From: Theristus sp. LFF4_11
Lineage: Eukaryota; Nematoda; Chromadorea; Monhysterida; Xyalidae
DNA: 64,000 nucleotides
Reading direction: 5' to 3'
Assembly (NCBI GenBank): GCA_030248135.1
Contig: JASANC010004838.1
Coordinates: forward strand, 1-64,000
Shown here: in pieces, positions 24,372-35,963 of the stretch
Numbering within the stretch: the stretch's first letter is position 1
Layout: the number at the start of each line of letters is the position of its first letter
The notes under the pieces: model-generated
The model's input: only the letters and a program-made list of their open reading frames with translations
What the model was told of the DNA's origin: nothing
The model's database searches: none
Translations under genes and position numbers: made by a program

Positions 24372-27300
24372 TCAACGCGTTTTTGGCTTCGTCTCGTCTG
24401 TGGCGTTCAGCTGCCATGCCTGCACCATGCCAGCCATGCCAAGGTAACAAAACACGACGAACGGCAACGAGTAGAGGCCGGCGTCTTTGTCGATCTTGTA
24501 GAACAGCGCAGCGACCCCAGTCAAACCGACCGTTACGATCAGGTTCCATGCGCAAATCTGCAGTTGAGAAACGCGAATCATTTTCTTTGTTAGCCTGACG
24601 ACCATACTACCCCAGGTCTAAATTTTAGTTGGTGGTTTGTGTGGAGTGTGGAACGCAACCAAATTAAACATGCAAAGAAATTAAGAGATTCATTCATTCC
24701 ATTCGGAGTTCAAACGTTCATACCCCAGTGCAGCTGCAAACAGTCAAGCTAACATAGGCCTCCAAGCTAATTTGTGGTGTTAAAAGTTAGCTGACTGCTT
24801 GACCGATATGGCCTATTTTTTTAAACGTGTCCCACTGAAATGACGTCATGTGCCACAAAACATGCGCTTGTCGTTCACAGCAAACCAGACTATGCGTTTA
24901 GCCGATTTCTTCCCGTAAACAAATGGTGAATGTCGAATCCGTCACACCAAACTGAAATTTTAGTGCCTGTACTTTGACAAACGGGCGTTTTTAAAGCAAA
25001 TGACGTCACGTTAGTCCGGTCACGTTTGAATAAATTCACAATAGTGTACTGCACGCATTGCTGCGCCTGCACGCACAGAATCAGAGCCAACCAAACAGCC
25101 AAAGGCGACTTTCATCAAAAAAATTGTCATCATCATCATCAGCCACCGGCAAACACACGCACGCACCTCTGACCAGTTTTGCCGGATCGCCACCGGGTAG
25201 CCGCACGTGGTGGCGCCGACGTACCAGGCGCCGTATGCAACGAGCGCACGTTTCGTCTCGGCGTTGTCGAAACCTGCGACAACGCGCATTGATTGGTTGG
25301 TTGGTCTTTCGTTGCAGTTATCATTTGCAGACTATAGATGGTATACTATTGGTTGATTATTCATTAGTTGACGAATGAATAATGGGGTTTTTAAATTATT
25401 TGAATAATACTATTTTGAATAATGAGTAATGGGCCCATTATTCAAATAGTACTATTAATGACGAATGAATAATGCAAACAAAAAGATTGGACTTGTTTAA
25501 AACAAGTTGCACAAGTTGCAAAAGTTTTTGTGCTCAGAACACACCACACCAACCTCGCATTTTGTGATACCTCATGAGCACTGAAAAGTAACAAAAAACA
25601 TGTACACTGACAGGAAGGTACTGAAATCTGATTGTAAATTGGTGGTGGTGGTGCAACAAAACAAACTTATGAAACTAAAAATGAACTTGCGGTTGATTTG
25701 TTTTGTTTGTTTATGCAGTACGTCAAAATTGTATCATGTTTTTTTCCGCATTTGTACCATGGGCCACCAGAAACCTGCATATTGCACTACTTGTTTTGTA
25801 CTTTACTCGCAAATTCGTAATATCTGTGCAAAATTCAACACATTTTTTGAAATCCTGAGTGAATTTTAGTTTGGAAAAGTAGAAGAATCGTTCAATTTGG
25901 TCTTATATAACTCGAGATACAGCCATTCTTGTCCAGAAATCAAAAAATCAACAAACACAAAATGAAAGGAAATCATGCGAGGGGGTTGTTTTGTATGTGG
26001 CATACACACATACGTATGTGAGCAATTATGCACCCCTAGCGTAAAGTCACAAGAGACAGTGTTATGTTTCTCTCTGTTGTTGTTGTGTTTATCTGTGTGC
26101 ACACACGACAAGCAACGGTTAAATGGCTATATCTTCTACATCGTTTATCCGTTTGAACTGAAATTTGGATATGTTATACCTGTACACCTAACAACTGTCG
26201 CCAATTAGTTTTATCCTGAACCGATTGGGAAAGCAGACGTTAGGGCCTTTAGTTATAATTGAACGTTTTGTTTACTTTTATCCGTGTTTATTTGTTTAAA
26301 ATGGTGATTTGCACTTGATCCTCTCCGCCATTGATGATTTGCACCTACAGTAGCACCTACACCTGTAATTCGATAACTAAAACATGAATGTGTTAGGGTA
26401 AAAAATACAGGGTGGCAGGTAAAAGTCAATGAACAATCGTTCATTATTCATTAATCATCTACTATCGGCAAATTATTCATGTGAATAATGAATAATTTGA
26501 AAAATTACGTGAATAATACTATTTGAATAATATATTACTCATTCGTCATTCATTATTCAAACACAGAGTTTGACGAATGAATTATTCATACCATCTATAT
26601 TGCAGACTTCAATGGTATCAACCATTTTCTCTTGTCAAACAGAATCGAATTCCTAAGCTGGAGAGACACGACACACTGAAATTTGAGGTTTTTTGGCAAA
26701 CTAAAAATCCCGGCTTCTTCAGTTCTCGCGCGCACCTAAATTACTGGTGGGCAAATTGACCGAGCAGAAAATCAGTTGGTTCCACCCAGTAATTGCACTC
26801 TTAATTGGTCACACAACTCACCGCCACCAAACTTTGCGACGCGGTACGCTGCGTACGTGAACGAGCCAATCGCGGCCATTTTCGTGACGACCATACGCCA
26901 GTCCATCAGGTCCGACGGACACCAGGCCGGCTTCTTCGCATCCTGCCATCGATTTTTTGAAATGACAATCATAAAAAAATGTGTTTTAACGAAAACAAAT
27001 CAAAAATGGATGCGTTTTTTTGGAGTCGCTGATTTTGGCGAGTCTCAATGCAGTTCAATTTAGTCCAACCACGTATGTGAAAATTGTCGTACACTCTGCA
27101 TTATCGGCAGATGAGGAAGATCAAATGCGAGATGAAGATCCTGAGGGCGCATTCATGTTGCAGCATGTAGTGACCGCACAGCTGTGTTAAAACATAGCTG
27201 CGCGAGCACTAAATACTGCAACATGAATGCGCCTTAACAACAACAAACACTGCGAGAACCTGAAAACACGCAATTTTTGCGTCGGTTGACTGTGCTTGAT

Positions 27301-27544
27301 TGAAACCCTCATTGATCCTTTTCAGTGTTTTCCCAACATGTATCCAATTTATTCAAACAAAGCCAGATAAGATAAAGTATCAAAATCAAAAAAAAAAAAT
27401 CAATCGCGACAAATCAAACAAAACCTGAAAGAACTTCATGCAATCCTTGATGGTCTGCGTTTGGTGCAGCACTCCAGCAAACACGGTCGACGCTGCCGGA
27501 AACACCGTCGCGTAGCCAATCGCCCACTGCTGTTCGGTCAGCAT
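24372..27544 (-). CDS. TSPO-like translocator protein, copy 1 of tandem array
   Basis: Four exons: 27544-27425, 26942-26822, 25273-25167, 24557-24372 (177 aa), intron phases 0, 1, 0. Motifs: IGYATVFPAASTVFAG in helix 1, the KKPAW loop, FTYAAYRVAKFGG (the most diverged YGSYLVWKELGG equivalent of the three), FDNAETKRALVAYGAWY, and a last helix followed by a polar tail ending TKPKTR. It is the most diverged and longest copy. Introns are much longer than in copies 2 and 3 because of transposon insertions: an AT-rich element in intron 2, a GACGTCA MITE in intron 3 and a foldback in intron 1. Confidence 0.8.
24821..25030. mobile_element. Second copy of the TGACGTCA-bearing MITE
   Basis: Near-identical to 14344-14559 (for example CAAACGGGCGTTTTTAAAGC in both). 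It carries TGACGTCA twice and lies in intron 3 of TSPO copy 1. Confidence 0.8.
25323..25476. repeat. AT-rich inverted repeat, left part
   Basis: Begins GCAGACTATAGATGGTATAC, followed by repeats of TTATTCATT, GACGAATGAATAATG and TTGAATAATACTATT that pair with each other. The matching right part in reverse lies at 26427-26611. Confidence 0.5.
26427..26611. repeat. AT-rich inverted repeat, right part
   Basis: Ends ACCATCTATATTGCAGACTT, the approximate reverse complement of the start at 25323, and contains the same ATTATTCATTCGTCA and GAATAATACTATTTGAATAA units. The two may be termini of one ~1.3 kb element in intron 2 of TSPO copy 1, or two independent foldbacks. Confidence 0.5.
27144..27236. 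repeat. ~93-bp palindromic foldback element
   Basis: Arms GGCGCATTCATGTTGCAGCA and GCAACATGAATGCGCCTTAA; a variant with GTTGCAG in place of GAAGCAG. In intron 1 of TSPO copy 1. Confidence 0.75.
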
Positions 27545-28137
27545 TTTTCAGTTTTTTTTCGAAACACCCTGTTTTGTTTATGTTTGAATTCGACTTTGAC
27601 ACAGTTCGGTTTCGGAAGCTGGTTCGCCTGTAGAGTTGGATTTTTTTGTAAAATTAAATTTTTTAAATTGAATTATTTTAATCGAAATTTGTTTTGTGAT
27701 TGTACAAAGACAAAAACGGTTTTTTTGATAAAATTTGGACGTGTAAACGTGCAAAATCAAAATTCCTACGGTTTCAAGAGACTTTAGGGTGTGGTAACTT
27801 TCAAACCTTTCCAACATCAAACAAACCAGACACTTTTTTACCAGACACTTTCAGAACAAGTTCGTCGCAGAATTTTACTCAAATTAAATTAAAATGAAAC
27901 TTTTTAGCGAAAGAACAGAAATTATGGAAAGTCAAGCGAAAGAGACCAAGCTGAACACAAGCGATGGTGCACGTTAAACGTGCAAACCATTGTTCCATGT
28001 TGACGAAAAAACACCGTTCCTCTGCTGAATACAGTTTTATTCACAAGTCAAAACTTAACAAAAGTCGTGTTGTCACATCACAAATCAATTGCTGAATCAC
28101 AGTTTCAATTTATTTCTTTTTTTGTTTTGTCTTCTGG
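27545..28137. other. Spacer between TAB1 and TSPO copy 1
   Basis: About 590 bp of AT-rich sequence downstream of TAB1 and upstream of TSPO copy 1 on the same strand. No repeat or gene recognised. Confidence 0.4.
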
Positions 28138-31100
28138 TCAAGATTTTGAATTCTCACCAGACCCAGACGTTGCTTGTTTTTCTCGGTTTTTCCTCATCGC
28201 TTCATAGTAGCACGAAAAGTCGACGTAAGGCTGGATGCGATTGTTCTCGTTCAACTTGTACCTGTTTTTTAAAGGGAATTTCATCTTTAAAATTTTTTAA
28301 GTTTATGTTGGTGGCCGCTGGACATATTATGTAGTTAAATTTTCACAATTCACGCGACAAAAAGAATAAAAACCCCGTCGTCAGTCACAGCCCGCCTTAT
28401 TTTTTTTTTCGAATGTATCAACCAATGGGTCGCCTGATTTTCACGGAGCTGTGTCTAATTAGAAAAAGCTCTGAAACAGCAACATAAGTCTAACAAAGTG
28501 AAAAAGCCTTACGGATTCGGGTTTTCGTGTCTGAGCGACGACCGGTTGCTCCTGTCCTCCTGCGAGTTTTGCAGTGAATCCTGCAAAAATGGTCAAAACT
28601 TGAAAACTTGAACTTCAAACTGGAAGACAATCCAATAATCCACAAGACCTCATTGGTCAAAGTGGACCCAGTCGTTTGCGAAACGATCGTTCTCTGCTCA
28701 TCATCGTCCACCGATCGCATCGACTCATCTTCCATGCCGATGAAAAAGCCGGACTGCAGAAAGAAGAATTTCATTTGGGGGAAATTCAAGAAGTCCGTCT
28801 CAAAGCCAAATTTATAAAAAAACGTGTTGCTTTGTCTCGAAAAAAGTAATCAACTTTGGCGTTTTTATTGGTTGATTCAGACTGATTATACAATTACGAT
28901 CAATCAACAACAGCAGGCTCGATTCAAATGCAGCCAATCAGCGTGTTGCAAGCAAAGAACAGCTCGGTGTGTTAATCAAGAAAAAAACAGTTGAAAGTTT
29001 GAAAAAAAAAACACGGCTAAAAAACTCCGTCTACTTCTCACATTCGTATGTGACATCGGCAGCCCAGGCTCCACAAATTCGCCGAGCGGTTGATTGAACC
29101 TTCGCACGAGCAACGTCAGATCCTGGTGACTCTCGCAAAGTTGCTTGCGAATTTCGTAGCTGAAGACAATCCAGTTTCATTCAAACAAATATTGTAACCA
29201 AACTGCAGTTTTTTTTCACAAAAAAAACTGATGCGGTGAATGTAAAAATGGCTATTATCCATCAATGATGCTTCCGCAAATTCTTGCAAGTCAAAACTTT
29301 CTTATAGCGACGCTACCCACCAACATCGGACAAACTCACTGATAGAACGTTTCTGAATGGGTGCGTGCCATCTTATCAACGACCGCTTGAGCCACCGAGT
29401 TGACTGTTGCCTGAATTCAAAAACGGAAAATTACGATAATCCAATAAAAGAAGCCTTGATTAGCTGCGGGGTCGTGAATAGATCGATTCAAAAGCCAAGC
29501 AGCTAACAGCGAACAAAGATGCTGCATGCACCGACTATTATCAATAGTTCTGCGATTAAATGCGTACATCGAATAGACGGAAAACAGTTTTATGTTTGAC
29601 GCGGCAATTCAAAATTGTGAATACGTGAATTCAAATACGTGAAGTGAACAGAGACCCCCGAGATACATGAACATGACCGCGCTTCAATAACTTTGGCAGC
29701 TTTGAACTGTCGCATCAAGCATGATGAAACTAAATTTCATTTCAACGTCTGCAACCGCATTCAATAGCAGAACAAAAAAAACCTCACTGAAATTTCCACA
29801 AGGACCTCTTTAACATCCGCTTTGGCGCCAAGGCATCAAAGATGTGTGGAGCTTGCGGAGCTAACGGAGCTTGTGGTATGTGGAGCTAGCCCAGCCACAC
29901 CTGCCAAGCAGCTGGCGTTGCCGACTTGTCATCTTATAATGGACAGAGCCGCCAAATAACGCCAAAAAGCAAATAACAAAATAGCGCCACTTTCTTCCAG
30001 CACACCTGTATATCGAACTCCGACGCGACCATGCTCGTGATGTCTGCGTTCGCAGTGCTGCTGCCCGTCGCGTCCTCCCAAGCGGCGTACAGACCGGCGG
30101 ACATCAGAATCAGGAAGCGATACGAGTCGTCGATGATGAATGGACCCTGGAGAATGATGACGGAATGGTTTTCGTTTGGAATATTCGCTTTCAAACCGGG
30201 CAACTAAGCACTTTGTGAATTTCGCATCTCGCACATCAACGCATTTGAATTTTCGATCGGTTACTAAATCGAAATGACAACCCCGCTTTGTTGCTGCGAG
30301 AGCGCTTGAATCAATCAACGATAACTCCATAAAAAACGTGCACTAAAACTAAAAAAAACACACTATAGTTCTAGATGCATCATCTATGTACAGAACGCTA
30401 AACGCAAGTTGAAGTTCATATCAGATCAGTAACAAGAGGAACAACACAGTCATTAGAGTACTAAAAAGTAAACCAACCAACCAATCAACGAATCTGCAAA
30501 ACTCTCGACCGACTGAACTGACCGAAATATCCGGGGTCGGAATGACCGGCTCATCTTTCGCCATCGCCAGCGCCTCGATTTCACGGTAGCCACGTTTGCG
30601 ACGGAAATCGCCCAGACAGCGAGTGCTGTACGGATGGCCCCTGGAGTGGTTTCATGTCGAAATTTGGTTAAATTTTGGTGTATTTCTTTGTTTTTTTGTC
30701 TTCACTCTCAACTTTCGTTTTTACTCAACTCACACAGTCACCACCTTTGCATACGATACAAACCACTGATTAGCTGCAAGAAGCATATAGCGTAAGCGGT
30801 GCAGCGAATCAGCGAGCCGGATTTGAACTCACCAATGAGCGATCACCTCGTCTGGAAGGCCGAGCTGCGATAATCGTAGTATTTCATCGCTGTTCTTCGT
30901 GTCGTGTTGCGTGGAGAACTGAAAATGTTGAAGGACACCATAACATAATGTCCATCATTGGCCTGTCATCAATTTTCAACACGACGAATCGGTAAGACAT
31001 TACCCGGGCGATGGTGGGGGTGGTTGGTGCGGAATGTGTGTCGCCATGTACAGAACGGGAACATTGCAAAAAAAGATGGCGGCAGATTAAAAAAAACAAA

Positions 31101-32972
31101 AAAAACTCATCGTCGTATGGCTGCAGATTCACCACGTTCCACCCCACACGGTCGCAAGGGCACGGGTACTGTGGACAAGGTTTCGGAAAAAAACCCAATA
31201 CCTGCGTCACGCTGAGCTGTCCAAGTTCGTTCGCGCGACAGACCAACGCACGACAGTCACCTGGAAAAGGGTGAAAACAAATGATTGAATTGGCTGGCTG
31301 TGTTTCAAACTTTGAAAAACTCAATGACACCACTGTCGGGCATGGAGTACGGTGTCTGCATCCATTGGCACGTTTATGTCCCCCTTTCGGGCATGAAATC
31401 GCTTTTCCACTTGACAATTTACAAAGACTGAAACGAAAAGAAATTTGTCGCAATAACCATTCTTGACGATCAGGACCGTCTGGTATGCAAGACTGTGTCA
31501 AGACCAAATGTAGCAGATAGATACCGTGCTCAGCGGGTCATTTTGACATTAATCACTCAAGCCATTGAAACTCAAAACTCCAAAAAAATTGCCGTCTGCA
31601 CCGACCAACGTTTGCGATGAACAGCCGATTTCCGAGCACCAGGGCGACGACAAGTGAGGCACCGCCGCTGACGCGCGCGTCGATCTCTTGCAGCTTGCGC
31701 ACAATGTCCGGGTGGTTCTTGTACGCGGTGTAATCGTGCATGCCTGGAAACGACAGTGCGGTTTTCCAGCACCACAACACAGTCAGATGCCAACAAGCAC
31801 GGTATCTATCGTGCTTGGTCGCAGACCGCTCTTCAAGCCTTCCAATAGTTGAGAATGTCGTTGGAGTTGGAAAATGAATGGAAAATAGTGAAAACAGAAC
31901 AAAAATTGTTGTTGAGTTAGGCACCATGGAGAGATGCTCTGGTGGGGTTTCACTTGTGCTGTGCTCTCATTCAAGGATATGAAGCCTGATAACGAATCAT
32001 TCACACCTAAAAAAAACATAAATCGCGTGTTTCTACCTTCGATCTCTTGACGCAACGACGCCCTCTGCGCGAGATCGCCAGCGATTCGATCGAAATAGCT
32101 CGCCTCGACTGCGAGAATCGCTGAGCGTAAAATGTTGTGCACCTAAAAACACAGTTATTTCATTGACAAGCAGGAAGCACCAGCATTTACTGGATTGTTG
32201 AATGTTGACCCACAGTAAACCACATGAGGAAAACATCAGTGGAAGATTTGTTGTAGAATCAGCTCAGTTCGTCTTCACGAGCAGAAGCAATAAACATTGA
32301 ACATTATTGTAATGAAATCGAACCAGCCGAATGGAATAAAAACCATATTTCGGCTCTCACAAACCTCCCGATTCGGCGTTTTTTCGTTCAGTTGTCCGGC
32401 GACGCCCGAATCGGGCAGAAATATTTCAACGAGCAGTTTCTGTTCGGCAAACTCCACAAAATCGCGTCCATTGTCGTGACCGTCAAAAACGCCGTAAAGA
32501 GCCACCCCGTTTTCGCTGAAAAGAAACATGCACGTGAAAGTCTGCGGTCGATTTTTCAGTCAAACGGGTTGAATCATGCTTTTTATAGCACCACGTGTTC
32601 CGTTTTCAGTTTCAAAGACCATTCAATTTTGAAAATTCGTTGAAGTTCATCAATGGAACGAAAGTACGCGGCCACAGCAATGAACATATTCACGCTGATT
32701 GTCTCTGCAGTTCGGTTTTGACGGAAAACGACCAATTCGTCGTGTTAACCCTACAGATCAAGCCAAGAACAGTTGCAGTAGCAAAAACCACCGAACACAA
32801 CAACTCCAACAATGCACAGTTGAAGCGTCAAAACCAACTTGACGCGAAAGGCGAGATCCTCGTTCTGGTAGTGTTGGCGGCCGCCACGATCGAGCAGCAC
32901 CGCATTGGCGCACATGCCCACGCCCGCCTGTGGACACTGCGAAAGTGCGTCCGTCACACGACCCAAGTCCAT
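28138..32972 (-). CDS. TAB1: TAK1-binding protein 1, PP2C-like pseudophosphatase
   Basis: Twelve exons join with consistent phases: 32972-32839, 32515-32365, 32142-32037, 31743-31606, 31260-31202, 30918-30833, 30640-30523, 30146-30006, 29410-29340, 29159-29042, 28580-28513, 28261-28138 (437 aa; human 504). Matches to TAB1 run the whole length: ALYGVFDGHDN (human FLYGVFNGYDG), RVSGGASLVVALVLGNRLF (REISGGAMAVVAVLLNNKLY), ILRLSQLGL, LILMSAGLYAA (LVLMSEGLYKA), SVAQAVVDKM, HQDLTLLVRRF, and at the C-terminus IQPYVDFSCYYEA, equivalent to the PYVDFAEFY motif that binds the kinase TAK1. The catalytic Asp in the DGL motif is replaced by Ala, which fits a pseudophosphatase scaffold in TAK1-p38/NF-kB signalling. 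An ATG at 33005 is an alternative start. Confidence 0.9.
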
Positions 32973-33594
32973 TGTTCCGGAGAAGCTGCAACGCAAGCGG
33001 AACAAACAAAATTAACGAAGTTATCTGTGTCTTCAGTGAATAAGGCAAAATCAGGCGACATTGTTTGACAGACAACCCGGTTGAGTCAACCGGAGTGGCA
33101 TTCGGCAGTTGCCAAACCAACCACACAGATCAAACAAAACTCCAGCACTGATATCTACGGAGTTTGCATTTTATTTGGCTTGTTTTATCATTTTTTACCA
33201 ATGCGCGCATCATTTGTATCACAGACACCACCAGAAAATCAAAATAAATGACTAATCGATTTTGATCAAATCGTGCCGCGAATAAAAAGTTGAGCAGCAA
33301 CACACAACACAAAGCGACTGAGTCACCGAAGCTGCATGTCAATAAATGCGGTGTGCAGATACAGGTCCGTGAAAATTTTCAGCAAAAAAACAACAGAAAA
33401 GCTCATACGAACATGAAAGCGAGATTGATACGAATTAGCTGACGTTTGTGAAATAAACTTTGAACTTTAAACAGCTCCAACTTGTTATTGAATTTTGGAG
33501 AATTTTGCACTTCACTGCAAAATAAAACTGAACCACTGAACTGAACGAATGAAAATCGGGCGACAAGAAAAAGAGAATGAGATGACGCATATTT
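32973..33594. other. Region upstream of TAB1
   Basis: Contains a CGTTGCAG acceptor-like site at about 32990, so a 5' UTR exon of TAB1 may lie upstream. Otherwise nothing identified. Confidence 0.35.
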
Positions 33595-34029
33595 TCAAAT
33601 AGTTTCAATCTCCAGACAATCGCGACCGGTGCCGCTGTCAGGCATTGAATCGAGCGCAAACTGTTCACTCAACATCGTTCGAGTTCTGTCGTACTCGATT
33701 TCGCCCGTCTGCGACCAAACGAACTGTCGATTGTTCCAGATTTTCACTTGTCGCTTCAGCTGTCCGTCCAGCGTTTCGGATCGCTTGTCCGGATGTCGCG
33801 AAAACGAAATACTGTCAAGCAAGAACGAACAGAACCGAGTGTGACGTCGCCGCCATTTCGCCACCTGTGAGTAGACTTGTCCGTCTAGCGTTTCGCCGAT
33901 CTGCGTTGAGACTGCTGCGGAGAGCGGTAGCTGCGACGCGAATGTCCGTCGGTCGTCGTGGCCGTTTTCGAACAAGATCACGGCGATTTTAATCAAACAA
34001 CACTGTTTTAGCGGCGGTACAACAGACAT
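33595..34029 (-). CDS. Hypothetical ORF with weak TAB1/PP2C resemblance
   Basis: A 144-codon minus-strand frame of GC-rich, coding-like composition just upstream of TAB1. Its first third (IAVILFENGHDDRRTFASQ) resembles the exon 2 region of the adjacent TAB1 (VALYGVFDGHDNGRDFVEF). The rest contains a repeated ETLDGQ segment and a PDSG that also occurs in TAB1. It could be a diverged or decayed duplicate of TAB1, or an exon of an unknown minus-strand gene. I found no partner exons. Function not assigned. Confidence 0.35.
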   Translation of the reverse strand: MSVVPPLKQCCLIKIAVILFENGHDDRRTFASQLPLSAAVSTQIGETLDGQVYSQVAKWRRRHTRFCSFLLDSISFSRHPDKRSETLDGQLKRQVKIWNNRQFVWSQTGEIEYDRTRTMLSEQFALDSMPDSGTGRDCLEIETI

Positions 34030-34989
34030 CTCCGGTCGACGTGTGGTTTTTCCGAAGAAACAAGGCAGAGTTCACTCACGGATTCTTACGATAAGTAAGC
34101 ATGGCATGAGCGCATGACTCACAAAACCGAAAAACTGACTGTCGCTTTGAGTTCGACCGAGTTCGAAGAACTGCAGGTCATTTGAAAGTTGGATTCTGTT
34201 CGTGTTTGGTTATAAAAGGAAGGCCATTATTCCGTTCTGTTTTTATTTTAGTATCTTCGTTCGTCATCGACACAAAAAGCAAACAATACGATTGCATGAA
34301 ACGCTGGCTTTCTGTTTTTTTACTTCCAAAATTTCGCAATTCTTTGTTACTGTTTTTTTTTGACGTGACTCATTCAGTGCCATGGATAACCGTCAGTAGT
34401 CTCTGAGGAGAGAGACCGTGCCGCGCGACGAAACATTTTGCAAGTGTTCATTCAAATCAAGTCAAGTGCAAATATAAAGAAGTGCGATCCTCTTGTCTGA
34501 AACCGGTGGCTACCGATTTGCAGCTGGGACTCTGGGAGTAAATGTTGCAAACTGGCTAGGCAACTCAACCATCAATGAATGAATGACTTCCTCGCTTTCG
34601 GTTTGATCATTTCATTACATTTTCAAGGGGTCCGTCTGAGATGTGGGAAGAAGTTGATGTTGAAACCGTCAAACCCAACGTCAACAGACTCAGAAGAAAC
34701 AACTTTGAAAGTTGAAAAAGACATGACTGCAGGCAGGCGCCCGGATTTTTTTCGCCCAAACCGATGCGTGCCGCGTTCCGCGCTGTGAGTGTGCATGTGA
34801 TAACTGAGTCGGATCTTCTGTCTGTTGTGTTCTGTGGCTACACTCGTTTGTCTTCGTTCACTTTTGTTACACTCTTCTGCATTTGTTGCCACGGTTTTCG
34901 AATTTCAATTCCCCATTGTTTCAATTCACAGTTTTCTCATGCAAGTCATGAAAGTGGTGTGATAAATTATTTATGCATTCAGGTCTACT
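34030..34989. other. Spacer
   Basis: AT-rich, no gene recognised. The last 8 bases (GGTCTACT, 34982-34989) are the left target duplication of the hAT-like element that follows. Confidence 0.4.
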
Positions 34990-35739
34990 TAGAGATGTAA
35001 GGGTCAAAAAAAAATTTTTTTTTTAATTTTTTTTTGAAAAAAAGTAAAAAAAATGAGCATTTTTTTTTATTTTTTTTATTGAAAATTTTTGAAATTTTTT
35101 CTTTAATGTGCCCTGAAAATGCCGTTTTTGGCATAATTTTTCGAAAGTTCAACAAAAATTTTCTTTGACTTTACCTTGTCACTTAGTCTTCAACGCTGCA
35201 GGTGGTATTCTGGATTGATTTATCGACTGTTTTCAGCCTTGGTGAGTGATGATCGACTCGCGCATTGAAGTACTTGAGCGTCGCAAAGGCAAGTTCAACA
35301 AATTCCGATGTCGCTAAGGTGAGATAGAAGCAGAGAACTCACATTTACGCATCGTTTTTCAGGATCTCGAAAGGTGGAAATTGCACTGTCTGCCACTGCA
35401 AGCGTAACTTCGTTGGTTGCTCGTTGCTGTTTCGCCTCGTGTCGTCAGCATGATCACACCGGTTTGTTGTGGAACTTGTTTCCATGTTATTTGAGGTGAA
35501 TTGAGAGGCAAAACACGAGACGTGATGTCGTCGGTGGGAAAATGGGGTCGCCGAAACCAAGTCTGAAATTTTCACCCTCCTCCCATTTGAGTGGGGGTCA
35601 TATGGTAAGTCGGTGGCTCCTCAGATGGTGATATTCGGACTCCCTGAAAAATTCTGAACAACTTTCATTTAAAAAAAAAATTTAAAAATTTTTTTTTTAA
35701 AGAAAAAAAATAGAAAATTTTTTTTTCTTGACATCTCTA
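34990..35739. mobile_element. Non-autonomous hAT-like element, 750 bp
   Basis: Ends TAGAGATGT and ACATCTCTA, flanked by a perfect 8-bp duplication GGTCTACT (34982-34989 and 35740-35747). Both ends adjoin long A/T runs. A relic around 35365-35430 translates to GGNCTVCHCKRNF, which looks like the start of a BED-type zinc finger with stops after it, as expected of a decayed hAT transposase. Confidence 0.85.
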
Positions 35740-35963
35740 GGTCTACTAGCAAGCACAAATTATCGTGCTAAATTATTGAGTAACGTTGGACATGATTGCA
35801 AAAACTGACCTGAATTCAAACTAAACCTACCAAAAAGCAACGACAGACCGCAATACAACGATCTTTGTCATCGTCATCACCCCGAACGAGCGAAAACTTT
35901 TGTTGTTGCTATTACTCTTCTCTCAGCACAAGTTTCTGCTGATAAACAGTAAATTCAAAAAAC

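Noticed and set aside
19452..27544. Reading the TSPO cluster as one large multi-domain gene
   Set aside because: Each unit has its own ATG exon, the same three phases and its own stop codon, so three separate genes fit better.
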